Source: Streptosporangiaceae bacterium (lineage in GTDB: Bacteria > Actinomycetota > Actinomycetes > Streptosporangiales > Streptosporangiaceae). From it: DNA of 6,194 nucleotides. Below, one piece after another: positions 1 through 5,585 of the stretch. The first letter of the stretch is position 1; each line of letters begins with the position of its first letter. The notes below the pieces were generated by a model. The model was not told the DNA's origin. It ran no database searches and was given only the letters and a program-made list of their open reading frames with translations. The position numbers and the translations under genes are program-made. Where the stretch lies: positions 1 to 6,194 of the forward strand of contig JASHTQ010000564.1 of assembly GCA_030040475.1 (NCBI GenBank), read 5' to 3'.

Positions 1-171
1 ATGGGCATCACTGGCGCCCGCTGGGGCCTGCCCGGAGCCCAGGCCATCCTCTCGCTCCGCGCCCTCGACGCCAGCGGCGACCTGCCCGCCTACTGGGCCT
101 GGCACATCCAGCAAGAACACCACCGCAACCACCTCAGCCGCTACGCCAGCGACCTCGGACTCGCCGCATGA
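1..171 (+). CDS. Transposase C-terminal fragment, probably ISKra4 family (5' end outside window)
   Basis: Frame 1 is open from the first base to a TGA at 169-171 and gives 56 residues ending [11 protein letters not shown]. The stretch [20 protein letters not shown], then [18 protein letters not shown] and [10 protein letters not shown], resembles the C-terminal end of ISKra4-family transposases as I remember them (a GARWGL-GAEA-LRAL block, an aromatic/His-rich block with QEH, and a terminal RYA...LA). This end would follow the catalytic core, which lies off the window. The ATG at base 1 is probably an internal Met rather than the start. Whether the element is complete or a remnant cannot be told, because only its last part is visible. 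No terminal inverted repeat could be paired. The family call rests on memory of short motifs, so it is moderate only. Confidence 0.65.
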   Translation: MGITGARWGLPGAQAILSLRALDASGDLPAYWAWHIQQEHHRNHLSRYASDLGLAA

Positions 172-195
172 CACTCACTCCAAAAGAGCCACACC

Positions 196-226
196 CATGC
201 CCCTACCAGGCACATAGGGGTACATG
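196..226. terminator. Hairpin downstream of the transposase fragment
   Basis: CCCCTA at 200-205 pairs with TAGGGG at 215-220 around a 9-base loop. CATG at 196-199 can extend the pairing with CATG at 223-226 across a 2-base TA bulge, for about 10 base pairs in all. It begins 25 bases after the transposase stop. There is no T tract, so it may be a terminator of the kind common in high-GC actinomycetes or a structure near the end of the insertion element. Function is inferred from position only. Confidence 0.3.
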
Positions 227-264
227 GCGGGGACATCCACGCCCTGTAAATCACGGTCGTTCCC

Positions 265-322
265 GGTCCAAGGGTCATTGGTCCACTATAAATGAGCCTG
301 ATTGGCCCTGTTAGCAGGACCA
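265..322 (+). promoter_or_regulatory. Putative promoter and repeated GGTCC operator boxes before the EamA permease gene
   Basis: GGTCCA occurs at 265-270 and 280-285, ATTGGTCC at 277-284 is echoed by ATTGGCCC at 301-308, and an inverted GGACCA lies at 317-322. A TATAAA sequence at 287-292 is a good -10 candidate and is unusually AT-rich for this window; no convincing -35 is visible. Read on the minus strand, 279-289 is ATAGTGGACCA, close to the AAAGTGGWCTA-like box I recall for the MocR-type regulator PdxR of Corynebacterium. MocR regulators bind repeated boxes of this kind. No regulator gene lies in the window, so the regulator is unknown. Confidence 0.4.
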
Positions 323-343
323 TCGGATCCGTAAGGTGGCTCC

Positions 344-1420
344 ATGCCACCGCTACCTGCTCCCGACGCGATCGACGTCCTAAACCGCCCCCTCCCGGGC
401 CTTCCGCCCGTCGAAGCCACCGTCACCCCGCCCGCCTTCTCACCCGCCTTCTCACCCGCCTTCCCGCCCGCCGCCCCGGCCGCCGTCCTGCCCGCCGAAG
501 CCCCGGGAGCGGTGCCCGAGGCGCGCGGCGGATCACCGTTCGGCGTGGCGACCGGTGCCGGGGCGATGGTCTGCGTGGGCGGCAGCGTGGCGGTCTCCGC
601 GGTGCTACTGCGCGCGCCGGTGTTCACGGCCGAGGCACTGCGGTACGCCGTGGCCTGCCTGATCTTGCTCGCCGCGGCAAGGCTGACCGGCAGGCGGCTG
701 GCCTGGCCGCGTGGCACGGAATGGCTCTGGCTGCTCGGGGTCGCGGGGGCCGGCCTCGTGCTGTTCAACGTCGCGCTTGTCGACGGGTCCCGGTACGCAG
801 AACCTGCGGTTCTCGGCGTCGCGATCGCCTGCGTCCCGGCGCTGCTCGCCGTCATAGGGCCGCTGCTTGAGGGCTCACGACCGCGTCCGTCCCTGCTCGG
901 CGCCGCGGTGGTGGTCACCGTCGGCGCGACCGTGGTGCAGGGTGGCGGCAGGGCCAGCGCGATCGGCCTGATGTGGGCCGCCGTGGTCTTGGCCAGCGAG
1001 GCGGGGTTCACCCTGCTGGCCCTGCCGGTGCTCGGCCGCCATGGCCCGTGGGGCGTGTCGGTGCACACCACCTGGCTCGCGGCGGTGATCTTCGCCGTAC
1101 TGGGGCTGACCAGGGAAGGCCCCGCTGCCGCCGCGCACCTCAGCCGGCCGGACTGGCTCGCGGTCGGTTATCTCGCGGTGGCCGTCACCGCGGCCGCGTT
1201 CGTCATGTGGTATTCCAGTGTGACCCGCCTTGGGGCCAGCCGGGCCGGCTTGCTCACCGGCATCGCGCCGGTCGCCGCCGCGGTCGCCGGGGTGATCCTC
1301 GGCGGCCCGGCTCCCCGGCCGCTGGTGTGGGTCGGCATCCTCGTTGTCGCCGCCGGCCTGGCCATCGGCCTGCGCGGAAGCCGGCCAAGCAGCCGGCCAG
1401 GGACCCGACCGGGCAGCTAG
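344..1420 (+). CDS. EamA/DMT-superfamily permease
   Basis: Integral membrane transporter of the drug/metabolite transporter superfamily, which usually exports amino acids, their derivatives or other small metabolites; the substrate is not readable. The 358 residues hold about ten hydrophobic segments in two EamA halves: roughly 65-200 (residues 104-111 CLILLAAA, then a helix around 126-146 and one around 154-174) and 205-343, ending in the GILVVAAGLAIGL helix at 330-343. Typical features are the Arg-Tyr pair after helix 2 (ALRYAVACLILL) and the helix-8/9 block SSVTRLGASRAGLLTGIAPV at 291-310. The chosen ATG has an AAGGTGG site (333-339) 4 bases upstream. The next Met, residue 75, would cut helix 1. 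Residues 1-62 are an odd Pro/Ala-rich extension with a PAFS repeat, absent from ordinary EamA proteins. The C terminus is Arg/Ser/Gly-rich. It lies 14 bases before the B3/B4 gene, so the two are probably co-transcribed. Confidence 0.93.
   Translation: MPPLPAPDAIDVLNRPLPGLPPVEATVTPPAFSPAFSPAFPPAAPAAVLPAEAPGAVPEARGGSPFGVATGAGAMVCVGGSVAVSAVLLRAPVFTAEALRYAVACLILLAAARLTGRRLAWPRGTEWLWLLGVAGAGLVLFNVALVDGSRYAEPAVLGVAIACVPALLAVIGPLLEGSRPRPSLLGAAVVVTVGATVVQGGGRASAIGLMWAAVVLASEAGFTLLALPVLGRHGPWGVSVHTTWLAAVIFAVLGLTREGPAAAAHLSRPDWLAVGYLAVAVTAAAFVMWYSSVTRLGASRAGLLTGIAPVAAAVAGVILGGPAPRPLVWVGILVVAAGLAIGLRGSRPSSRPGTRPGS
431..464 (+). repeat. 12-bp in-frame tandem repeat in the permease N-terminal coding region
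   Basis: The unit CCCGCCTTCTCA occurs at 431-442 and 443-454, then imperfectly from 455. It encodes Pro-Ala-Phe-Ser, giving PAFSPAFSPAF at residues 30-40. A 12-base unit keeps the frame, so copy number could change without breaking the gene. Confidence 0.8.
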
Positions 1421-1434
1421 CCGAGGAGGGACAC

Positions 1435-2277
1435 ATGCACTTCCAGCACTCCGGCGAACTCTGGCGTGACTTCCCCGCGCTGGTCCCGGGAGTCATGTAC
1501 GTCGAGGGAATCACCCCCGACGTTCCGGCAGGCTCCCGTGCCGACGGCTATGCCGCCGTGGCGAAGTCGCGGCTCGCGGAGTCGGCAGAAAGCGAGTTGC
1601 CCGAGATCCAGGCCTGGCGCCGCGCCTTCACCAGGATGGGGCTCAAGCCGACCCAGTACCGCTGCGCTTCTGAGGCGCTGCTGCGGCGGTTCCGCAAGGA
1701 GGGCAGCCTGCCGCTGCTGCACCCGCTTGTGGACCTGTGCAACGCCGTCTCGCTGGCCTTCGCCATCCCGGTCGCCGCGCTGGACGTGTCGATGATCACC
1801 GGCGGGATCGAGGTGCGGTACGCGACCGGCGCCGAGGAGTACCTCACGTTCGCCGGCGAGCTCGAGCACCCCGCCTACAAAGAGGTGATCTTCGCGGACG
1901 AGGCCGGACGCGCGCACGCCCGGCGCTGGACGAACCGCCAGAGCGGCCTGTCCGCGGTCCGTGACTCCACCACCGCGGCCCTGATCGTGGCCGAGGCGCT
2001 GCACGACTCGGCCGCCGAGGACGTCTCCCGCCTCACCGCGAGCATCGCCGCCGACATCGAGGCCCTCTGGTCCACCACCCCGTCCGCCGCGATCTTGTCC
2101 GCGTCCGGACCCCGCTTCGCCTTCGCGCCCCAGCACCGACCGCCGCAGCGGACCTCGACGACGCCAGGCAACCGGCCCGCGGCCTCGTCGGTACGCGGTA
2201 ACCGGATCGTGGCTGAGCCAGAACCCGGCCCCGACTCGCCCGGCCCCGCCGGAAAAGCACATAAGCCCGCGCCGTAG
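1435..2277 (+). CDS. B3/B4 tRNA-binding-domain protein
   Basis: A 280-residue stand-alone relative of the B3/B4 domain of phenylalanyl-tRNA synthetase beta subunit (PheT), which there removes wrongly attached amino acids. Free-standing versions are widespread, but their substrate is mostly uncertain. Recognisable family blocks are EIQAWRRAFTRMGLKPTQYR (57-76), ASEALLRRFRKEGSLPLLHP (78-97), LVDLCNAVSLAFAIPVAALD (98-117) and the RRWTNRQSGLSAV block (163-175). The ATG at 1435 has a GAGGAGGG site at 1423-1430, 4 bases upstream. Longer in-frame starts run back into the permease gene in another frame and lack support. Residues about 224-280 are Pro/Arg/Ser/Gly-rich, with no family resemblance, and look disordered; typical members stop near residue 230. 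It follows the permease by 14 bases, so an operon is likely. An amino-acid or tRNA quality-control role is inferred from the family. Confidence 0.93.
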   Translation: MHFQHSGELWRDFPALVPGVMYVEGITPDVPAGSRADGYAAVAKSRLAESAESELPEIQAWRRAFTRMGLKPTQYRCASEALLRRFRKEGSLPLLHPLVDLCNAVSLAFAIPVAALDVSMITGGIEVRYATGAEEYLTFAGELEHPAYKEVIFADEAGRAHARRWTNRQSGLSAVRDSTTAALIVAEALHDSAAEDVSRLTASIAADIEALWSTTPSAAILSASGPRFAFAPQHRPPQRTSTTPGNRPAASSVRGNRIVAEPEPGPDSPGPAGKAHKPAP

Positions 2278-2301
2278 CCTGGTGTAGCATCGCGTGTCGC
2301 G

Positions 2302-2311
2302 GCGGTACCGC
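2302..2311. promoter_or_regulatory. 10-bp perfect palindrome in the DAHP synthase leader
   Basis: GCGGTACCGC sits between a weak -10-like TAGCAT (2285-2290) and the ribosome site at 2323-2332. No good -35 is seen. The position suits an operator or leader element, but a 10-base palindrome in GC-rich DNA may be chance. Confidence 0.2.
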
Positions 2312-2341
2312 ACATTCCGCCCGGGGAAGGAGACGCGCCCG

Positions 2342-3397
2342 ATGCCGGGCACAAGTGACACCCACATCCTCGGCTACGAGCCGCTGCTGTCTCCCGCGGC
2401 GCTGCTCGACGAACTCCCGCTAAGCGAGCAGGCCGCGGCGACGGTCGAGCGCACCCGCGCCGAGGTCCGCGCCGTCCTCGACGGCGACGACGACCGGCTG
2501 CTCGTCATCGCGGGCCCGTGCTCGGTCCACGACCCCAAGGCCGCCCTGGACTACGCCCGCCGCCTAGCCGAGCATCAAAGCAAGACACGCACCGACCTGC
2601 TGATCGTGATGCGCGTCTACTTCGAGAAGCCCAGAACCGTGACCGGCTGGAAGGGCCTGATCAACGACCCCGGCATGGACGGCGGCCACGACGTGCACCG
2701 CGGCCTGCGCACCGCCCGCCGGCTGCTCCTCGACATCGTGGACCTGGACCTGCCGGTCGGCTGCGAGTGGCTGGACCCGATCACGCCGCAGTACATCGCC
2801 GACACGGTGACCTGGGGCGCGATCGGCGCGCGGACCACCGAGAGCCAGGTGCACCGCCAGCTCGCCTCCGGCCTGTCGATGCCGGTCGGGTTCAAGAACG
2901 GCACCGACGGCGACATCCAGGTGGCGGTGGACGCGTGCCGCGCGTCGGCCGCCGCGCACACGTTCTTCGGCGTCACCCCGTTCGGCGCCGCCGCGGTCGT
3001 CACCACGGCCGGCAACCCGGACACCCATGTGATCCTCCGCGGCGGCCGCGCGGGCCCGAACTACGAGCCCAGCCACGTCGCCAAGGCGCTGGACCTGGTG
3101 GAATCGGCCGGCCTGCCCCGACGCCTCATGGTCGACGCGAGCCACGGCAACAGCGACAAGGACCACCGCCGCCAGCCGCTGGTGGCTGCGGCCATCGCCG
3201 ACCAGGTGGCGGCCGGCGAGCACGGCCTGACCGGCGTGATGCTGGAGAGCTTCCTGCGCGAGGGCAGGCAGGAGCCCGGCCCGCCGGCCACGCTCCGCTA
3301 CGGCCAGAGCGTCACGGACGCGTGCATGGACATCAAGACCACCACCGCCGTACTGAACGGCCTCGCCGCCGCCGTCAGATCCCGCCGTAATTTCTAA
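2342..3397 (+). CDS. aroG: 3-deoxy-7-phosphoheptulonate (DAHP) synthase, class I (AroG/F/H type)
   Basis: Condenses phosphoenolpyruvate with erythrose 4-phosphate to DAHP, the first step of the shikimate pathway to Phe, Tyr and Trp; cytosolic. The 351 residues match the class I AroG/F/H family (about 350) over the whole length. The metal ligands are all present: Cys60 in GPCS, His268 in DASHGNS, Glu302 in MLESF and Asp326 in SVTDA, corresponding to E. coli AroG Cys61, His268, Glu302 and Asp326. Substrate-binding blocks are VMRVYFEKPRT (89-99), GWKGLINDPGMD (102-113), GARTTESQVHRQLASGLSMP (162-181) and VGFKNGTDG (182-190). The GLS-PVGF region that contributes to feedback control in the E. coli enzymes is kept, so feedback inhibition is plausible but which amino acid acts is unknown. 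The ATG at 2342 is preferred over a GTG at 2294 because GGGGAAGGAGA (2322-2332) lies 9 bases before it and the extra 16 residues fit no family member. The gene starts 64 bases after the B3/B4 gene, so it may be read through or have its own promoter. The symbol is by family; feedback specificity could make it aroF- or aroH-like. Confidence 0.96.
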   Translation: MPGTSDTHILGYEPLLSPAALLDELPLSEQAAATVERTRAEVRAVLDGDDDRLLVIAGPCSVHDPKAALDYARRLAEHQSKTRTDLLIVMRVYFEKPRTVTGWKGLINDPGMDGGHDVHRGLRTARRLLLDIVDLDLPVGCEWLDPITPQYIADTVTWGAIGARTTESQVHRQLASGLSMPVGFKNGTDGDIQVAVDACRASAAAHTFFGVTPFGAAAVVTTAGNPDTHVILRGGRAGPNYEPSHVAKALDLVESAGLPRRLMVDASHGNSDKDHRRQPLVAAAIADQVAAGEHGLTGVMLESFLREGRQEPGPPATLRYGQSVTDACMDIKTTTAVLNGLAAAVRSRRNF

Positions 3398-3401
3398 ATC
3401 C

Positions 3402-3422
3402 ATACCGAACGGGCCGTGGTAT
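3402..3422 (+). terminator. Candidate terminator hairpin after the DAHP synthase gene
   Basis: ATACC at 3402-3406 pairs with GGTAT at 3418-3422, and inside them ACGG pairs with CCGT, leaving a 2-base bulge and a very short central loop that would open somewhat in RNA. It begins 5 bases after the stop codon. There is no clear U tract. Position supports termination; strength is uncertain. Confidence 0.35.
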
Positions 3423-3451
3423 CTCTCCCGCGCCCGCTCGTCCTACCCCGT

Positions 3452-3502
3452 CATGAAACCCGGGTTCCACCACCGTCCAGCGGCATGAAACCCGGGTTCC
3501 AC
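3452..3502. repeat. Perfect 19-bp direct repeat, each copy with an AACCCGGGTT palindrome
   Basis: CATGAAACCCGGGTTCCAC is present at 3452-3470 and again at 3484-3502, with a 32-base period. Each copy has the self-complementary core AACCCGGGTT (3457-3466 and 3489-3498), so the copies can pair with themselves or with each other as a 10-bp stem. They fill the gap between the convergent DAHP synthase and trpB2 genes, 14 bases from the trpB2 stop. A bidirectional terminator, a dispersed intergenic repeat family or a protein-binding site are all possible. Confidence 0.85.
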
Positions 3503-3516
3503 TACGCCCGGCCCGG

Positions 3517-4881
3517 TCAGCCGACCGCGGGCAGGCCCGCTATCGCGGCGTCGATCCGCTCCTGCGGCAGCTCGAAGTCGGTCATCTCGCCGGACAGGTA
3601 CTTCTCGTACGCGACCATGTCGAAGTGCCCGTGGCCGCACAGTGCGGTCAGGATCACCTTCGGCTCACCGGACTCCGCGCACTGCTTCGCTTCCTCGATC
3701 GCCGCGGCGAGCGCGTGCGTCGGCTCGGGCGCCGGGATGATCCCCTCGGTCCGCGCGAACAGGACGGCCGCGGCGAAGCACTCCCGCTGCGGCTTGGCCA
3801 CCGCCTCGAACATGCCGAGCTCGTACATGTGCGAGAGCAGCGGCGACATGCCGTGGTAGCGCAGCCCGCCGGCGTGCACCGGGTCCGGGATGAACTCGTG
3901 CCCCAGCGTGTGCATCTTCAGCAGCGGCGTGAACCCCGCCGTGTCGCCGAAGTCGTACGCGTACACCCCGCGGGTGAACGACGGGCAGGCCGACGGCTCG
4001 ACCGCGCGGAACGTCGGGTTGGCCCGCCCGGCCAGCTTCTCCCGCAGGAACGGCAGGAACAGCCCGGCGAAGTTGGACCCGCCGCCGGTGCACCCCACGA
4101 TGAGGTCGGGCATGTCCTCGCCGGCCGCCGCGAACTGCCTGATCGCCTCCTGCCCGATCACGGTCTGGTGCATCAGCACGTGGTTGAGCACGCTGCCGAG
4201 CGCGTACCGGGTGTCCGCGCTGCCGCCCGCCGCCTCGACCGCCTCGCTGATCGCGATGCCCAGGCTGCCAGGCGAGTCCGGGTCCGCGGCGAGGATCTTC
4301 GCGCCCGCCGTGGTGGCGCGCGACGGGCTCGGGTGCACGGTCGCGCCCCAGGTCTGCATCATCGTGCGCCGGTACGGCTTCTGGTCGTAGGAGGCGCGGA
4401 CCATCCAGATCTCGCAGTCGATGCCGAACTGGGAGGTGGCGAACGCCAGCGCGCTGCCCCACTGCCCGGCCCCGGTCTCGGTGGTGAGCCGCTTGGTCCC
4501 CTCCGCCGCGTTGTAGTACGCCTGCGGCACCGCGGTGTTCGGCTTGTGCGACCCGGCCGGCGAGACCCCCTCGTACTTGTAGTAGATCCTGGCCGGCGTG
4601 TTCAGCGCCTTCTCAAGCCGCCGCGCCCGGTACAGCGGCGTCGGCCGCCACAGCCGGTACACGTCGAGCACCTCGTCCGGGATGTCGATAAAGGAGTCGG
4701 TGGCCACTTCCTGCTTGATCAGCTCCATCGGGAACAGCGGCGCCAGGTCCTCCGGCCCCACCGGCTGCCCGGTCCCCGGATGCAGCGGCGGGGGCGGCGG
4801 CGCGGGCAGGTCCGGGATCACGTTGTACCACTGCCGCGGAATCTCCGACTCATCCAGCATGATCTTGGTGCGCTCGGCCAC
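3517..4881 (-). CDS. trpB2: TrpB2-type tryptophan synthase beta chain (stand-alone, PLP enzyme)
   Basis: Fold-type II PLP enzyme of the TrpB2 branch, which joins indole and L-serine to make tryptophan; some TrpB2 proteins are thought to act without TrpA or to prefer O-phosphoserine. The 454 residues show the TrpB2 hallmarks: WYNVIPDLP (18-26) and [20 protein letters not shown] (30-49) near the N terminus, [15 protein letters not shown] (79-93), SHKPNTA with the PLP lysine Lys113, TETGAGQWG (134-142, with the catalytic-type Glu), [13 protein letters not shown], the phosphate loop CTGGGSN (264-270), [13 protein letters not shown] (338-350) and GHGHFD (416-421). Residue 415 is Cys where TrpB usually has the Ser that contacts the PLP ring nitrogen. 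The start is GTG at 4881: GGGAGG lies 5 bases upstream and family members begin near RTKIMLDE. An ATG at 4911 and a GTG at 4920 are alternatives, but the extra codons include AGA and GGG, unlike the gene. No trpA or other trp gene is in the window. It is convergent with the DAHP synthase gene. Confidence 0.96.
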   Translation of the reverse strand: MAERTKIMLDESEIPRQWYNVIPDLPAPPPPPLHPGTGQPVGPEDLAPLFPMELIKQEVATDSFIDIPDEVLDVYRLWRPTPLYRARRLEKALNTPARIYYKYEGVSPAGSHKPNTAVPQAYYNAAEGTKRLTTETGAGQWGSALAFATSQFGIDCEIWMVRASYDQKPYRRTMMQTWGATVHPSPSRATTAGAKILAADPDSPGSLGIAISEAVEAAGGSADTRYALGSVLNHVLMHQTVIGQEAIRQFAAAGEDMPDLIVGCTGGGSNFAGLFLPFLREKLAGRANPTFRAVEPSACPSFTRGVYAYDFGDTAGFTPLLKMHTLGHEFIPDPVHAGGLRYHGMSPLLSHMYELGMFEAVAKPQRECFAAAVLFARTEGIIPAPEPTHALAAAIEEAKQCAESGEPKVILTALCGHGHFDMVAYEKYLSGEMTDFELPQERIDAAIAGLPAVG

Positions 4882-4975
4882 GGGAGCCTCCCACCCTTCG
4901 TCTCTGCCCATTTGGAACACCTTTTCCGCACCCTACGCCCCGCCTCGCCCCCGCAACACCCACGTCGCGTCGGCT

Positions 4976-5226
4976 TTAGGAGACGACTCCGATGTTGATG
5001 ATGGAAACCGTTGCCGCCCGTTCGTCGACTTCATACAAGACCCGGATGTCGCCCGCGTGCAGCCTGAAGACTCCGCTGGCACCCACGCGACCGCGCCCTC
5101 CGGATAGGGCTGATCGCCTAGTAAGGCGATGATCCGACGCGTCCGGACGAACAAATCCTTATCTTCGCCTCGAATGCTGGCTAGGTTGCGAAGCGCCGTC
5201 TCCCGCAAGACGACGGTCAGGCTCAC
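4976..5226 (-). pseudogene. RelE/ParE-family toxin with an apparent 1-base frameshift
   Basis: Toxin half of a type II toxin-antitoxin pair; RelE/ParE proteins cut ribosome-bound mRNA or inhibit gyrase. Starting at GTG 5226, the first frame gives 48 residues, MSLTVVLRETALRNLASIRG to PYPEGAVAW, typical of the family's N-terminal helices. The family's C-terminal beta sheet then continues in the next frame as SGVFRLHAGDIRVLYEVDER and SIINIGVVS, stopping at TAA 4976-4978. The join falls at a GGG run (5082-5084, read on the minus strand); adding one G restores AWGASGV and a normal 83-residue toxin. Unrepaired, the first frame runs on to 4933 with Cys/Ser/Arg-rich residues unlike the family. The start overlaps the antitoxin stop by 4 bases (GTGA), the classic translational coupling. 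It may be an inactivating deletion or a sequencing error in a G run. No usual slippery heptamer for programmed -1 frameshifting is seen. Confidence 0.82.
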
Positions 5227-5480
5227 AACGAGGTCTCTGCGTCGATCCGGTCGAGCGCGGCATCCAGATCATTGAGGTTTACCCCAGTGCGCCCGGCCGC
5301 CTTGTCCGCCAGGTGCGCCGCCAGCGCCGCCCGATCCTCAAGGTCAGCCAGGTCGTCGATGTTGATCGGCGCGGCGACCGGCTTTCCGTGCTCGCTGATG
5401 GTCACGGGGCGATGGCTCTGCCGCGCCTCGGCGACCAGCTCGGCCAGTTGGCTTTGCGCCGCAGTCATCGGATAAACCAT
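5223..5480 (-). CDS. Phd/YefM-family antitoxin
   Basis: Antitoxin of a type II pair: it binds and blocks the toxin and represses its own promoter. The 85 residues have the Phd/YefM layout: N-terminal DNA-binding part MTAAQSQLAELVAEARQSHR, then PVTISEHGKPVAAPINIDDL (the family's P-VITKNGKP-A-LV-type strand), and an acidic/helical C-terminal part, DRAALAAHLADKAAG to LDAALDRIDAETSL, that would wrap the toxin. The ATG at 5480 gives a normal length. An ATG at 5468 would match family N termini equally well, and an upstream ATG at 5525 adds an Arg/Cys-rich stretch that is unlikely. The GAGG just before 5480 is too close for a good ribosome site, so the exact start is uncertain and leaderless translation is possible. 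Its TGA overlaps the toxin GTG by 4 bases. Confidence 0.87.
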   Translation of the reverse strand: MVYPMTAAQSQLAELVAEARQSHRPVTISEHGKPVAAPINIDDLADLEDRAALAAHLADKAAGRTGVNLNDLDAALDRIDAETSL

Positions 5481-5487
5481 GCCTCGA

Positions 5488-5498
5488 CGGTAACACCG
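5488..5498. promoter_or_regulatory. Inverted repeat just upstream of the antitoxin start
   Basis: CGGT at 5488-5491 and ACCG at 5495-5498 flank AAC. It ends 7 bases before the chosen antitoxin start. Phd-type antitoxins bind short palindromes over their own promoter, so this is a reasonable operator candidate. The arms are only 4 bases, so chance is a real alternative. Confidence 0.25.
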
Positions 5499-5554
5499 CG
5501 CCCGGGCCATCGCGCGCAGGAACACGACGTACAGACCCGGCGGGCCCGACGCGA

Positions 5555-5581
5555 TGACCGGGCGGTCAGCTTGTGTGACCG
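5555..5581. promoter_or_regulatory. TGACCG half-site cluster / hairpin between pntB and the antitoxin gene
   Basis: TGACCG (5555-5560), two bases, then CGGTCA (5563-5568) form a 6-2-6 palindrome, and a third TGACCG follows at 5576-5581. In RNA, GGTCA (5564-5568) could pair with TGACC (5576-5580) around a 7-base loop, or GACC (5556-5559) with GGTC (5564-5567). It lies 5 bases after the pntB stop in the direction of transcription, so it could terminate pntB, or be an operator for the toxin-antitoxin promoter. No T tract is seen. Confidence 0.4.
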
Positions 5582-5585
5582 AAGA

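Noticed and set aside
2294..2341. GTG start 16 codons upstream for the DAHP synthase
   Set aside because: It would place the strong GGGGAAGGAGA site inside the coding region and add residues absent from the family.
1417..2367. A 316-codon minus-strand open frame opposite the B3/B4 gene
   Set aside because: Its product is Gly/Arg-rich low-complexity with no family blocks, whereas the + strand protein is clearly recognisable. It is the usual antisense shadow in high-GC DNA.
3452..3502. A CRISPR array
   Set aside because: Only two copies with a 13-base spacer and no cas genes; too short and too few for CRISPR.
3416..3859. A 147-codon + strand open frame starting in the 19-bp repeat region
   Set aside because: It mostly overlaps trpB2 antisense, lacks a convincing ribosome site and shows no recognisable family.
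3625..4998. A 457-codon + strand open frame across trpB2
   Set aside because: The product is Arg/His/Pro/Gly-rich and lies opposite a full-length recognisable enzyme; a shadow frame.
4933..5075. The 97-residue frame-1 continuation as the real toxin C terminus
   Set aside because: Its Ser/Cys/Arg-rich tail has no RelE/ParE character, while the alternative frame has the full family C-terminal block.
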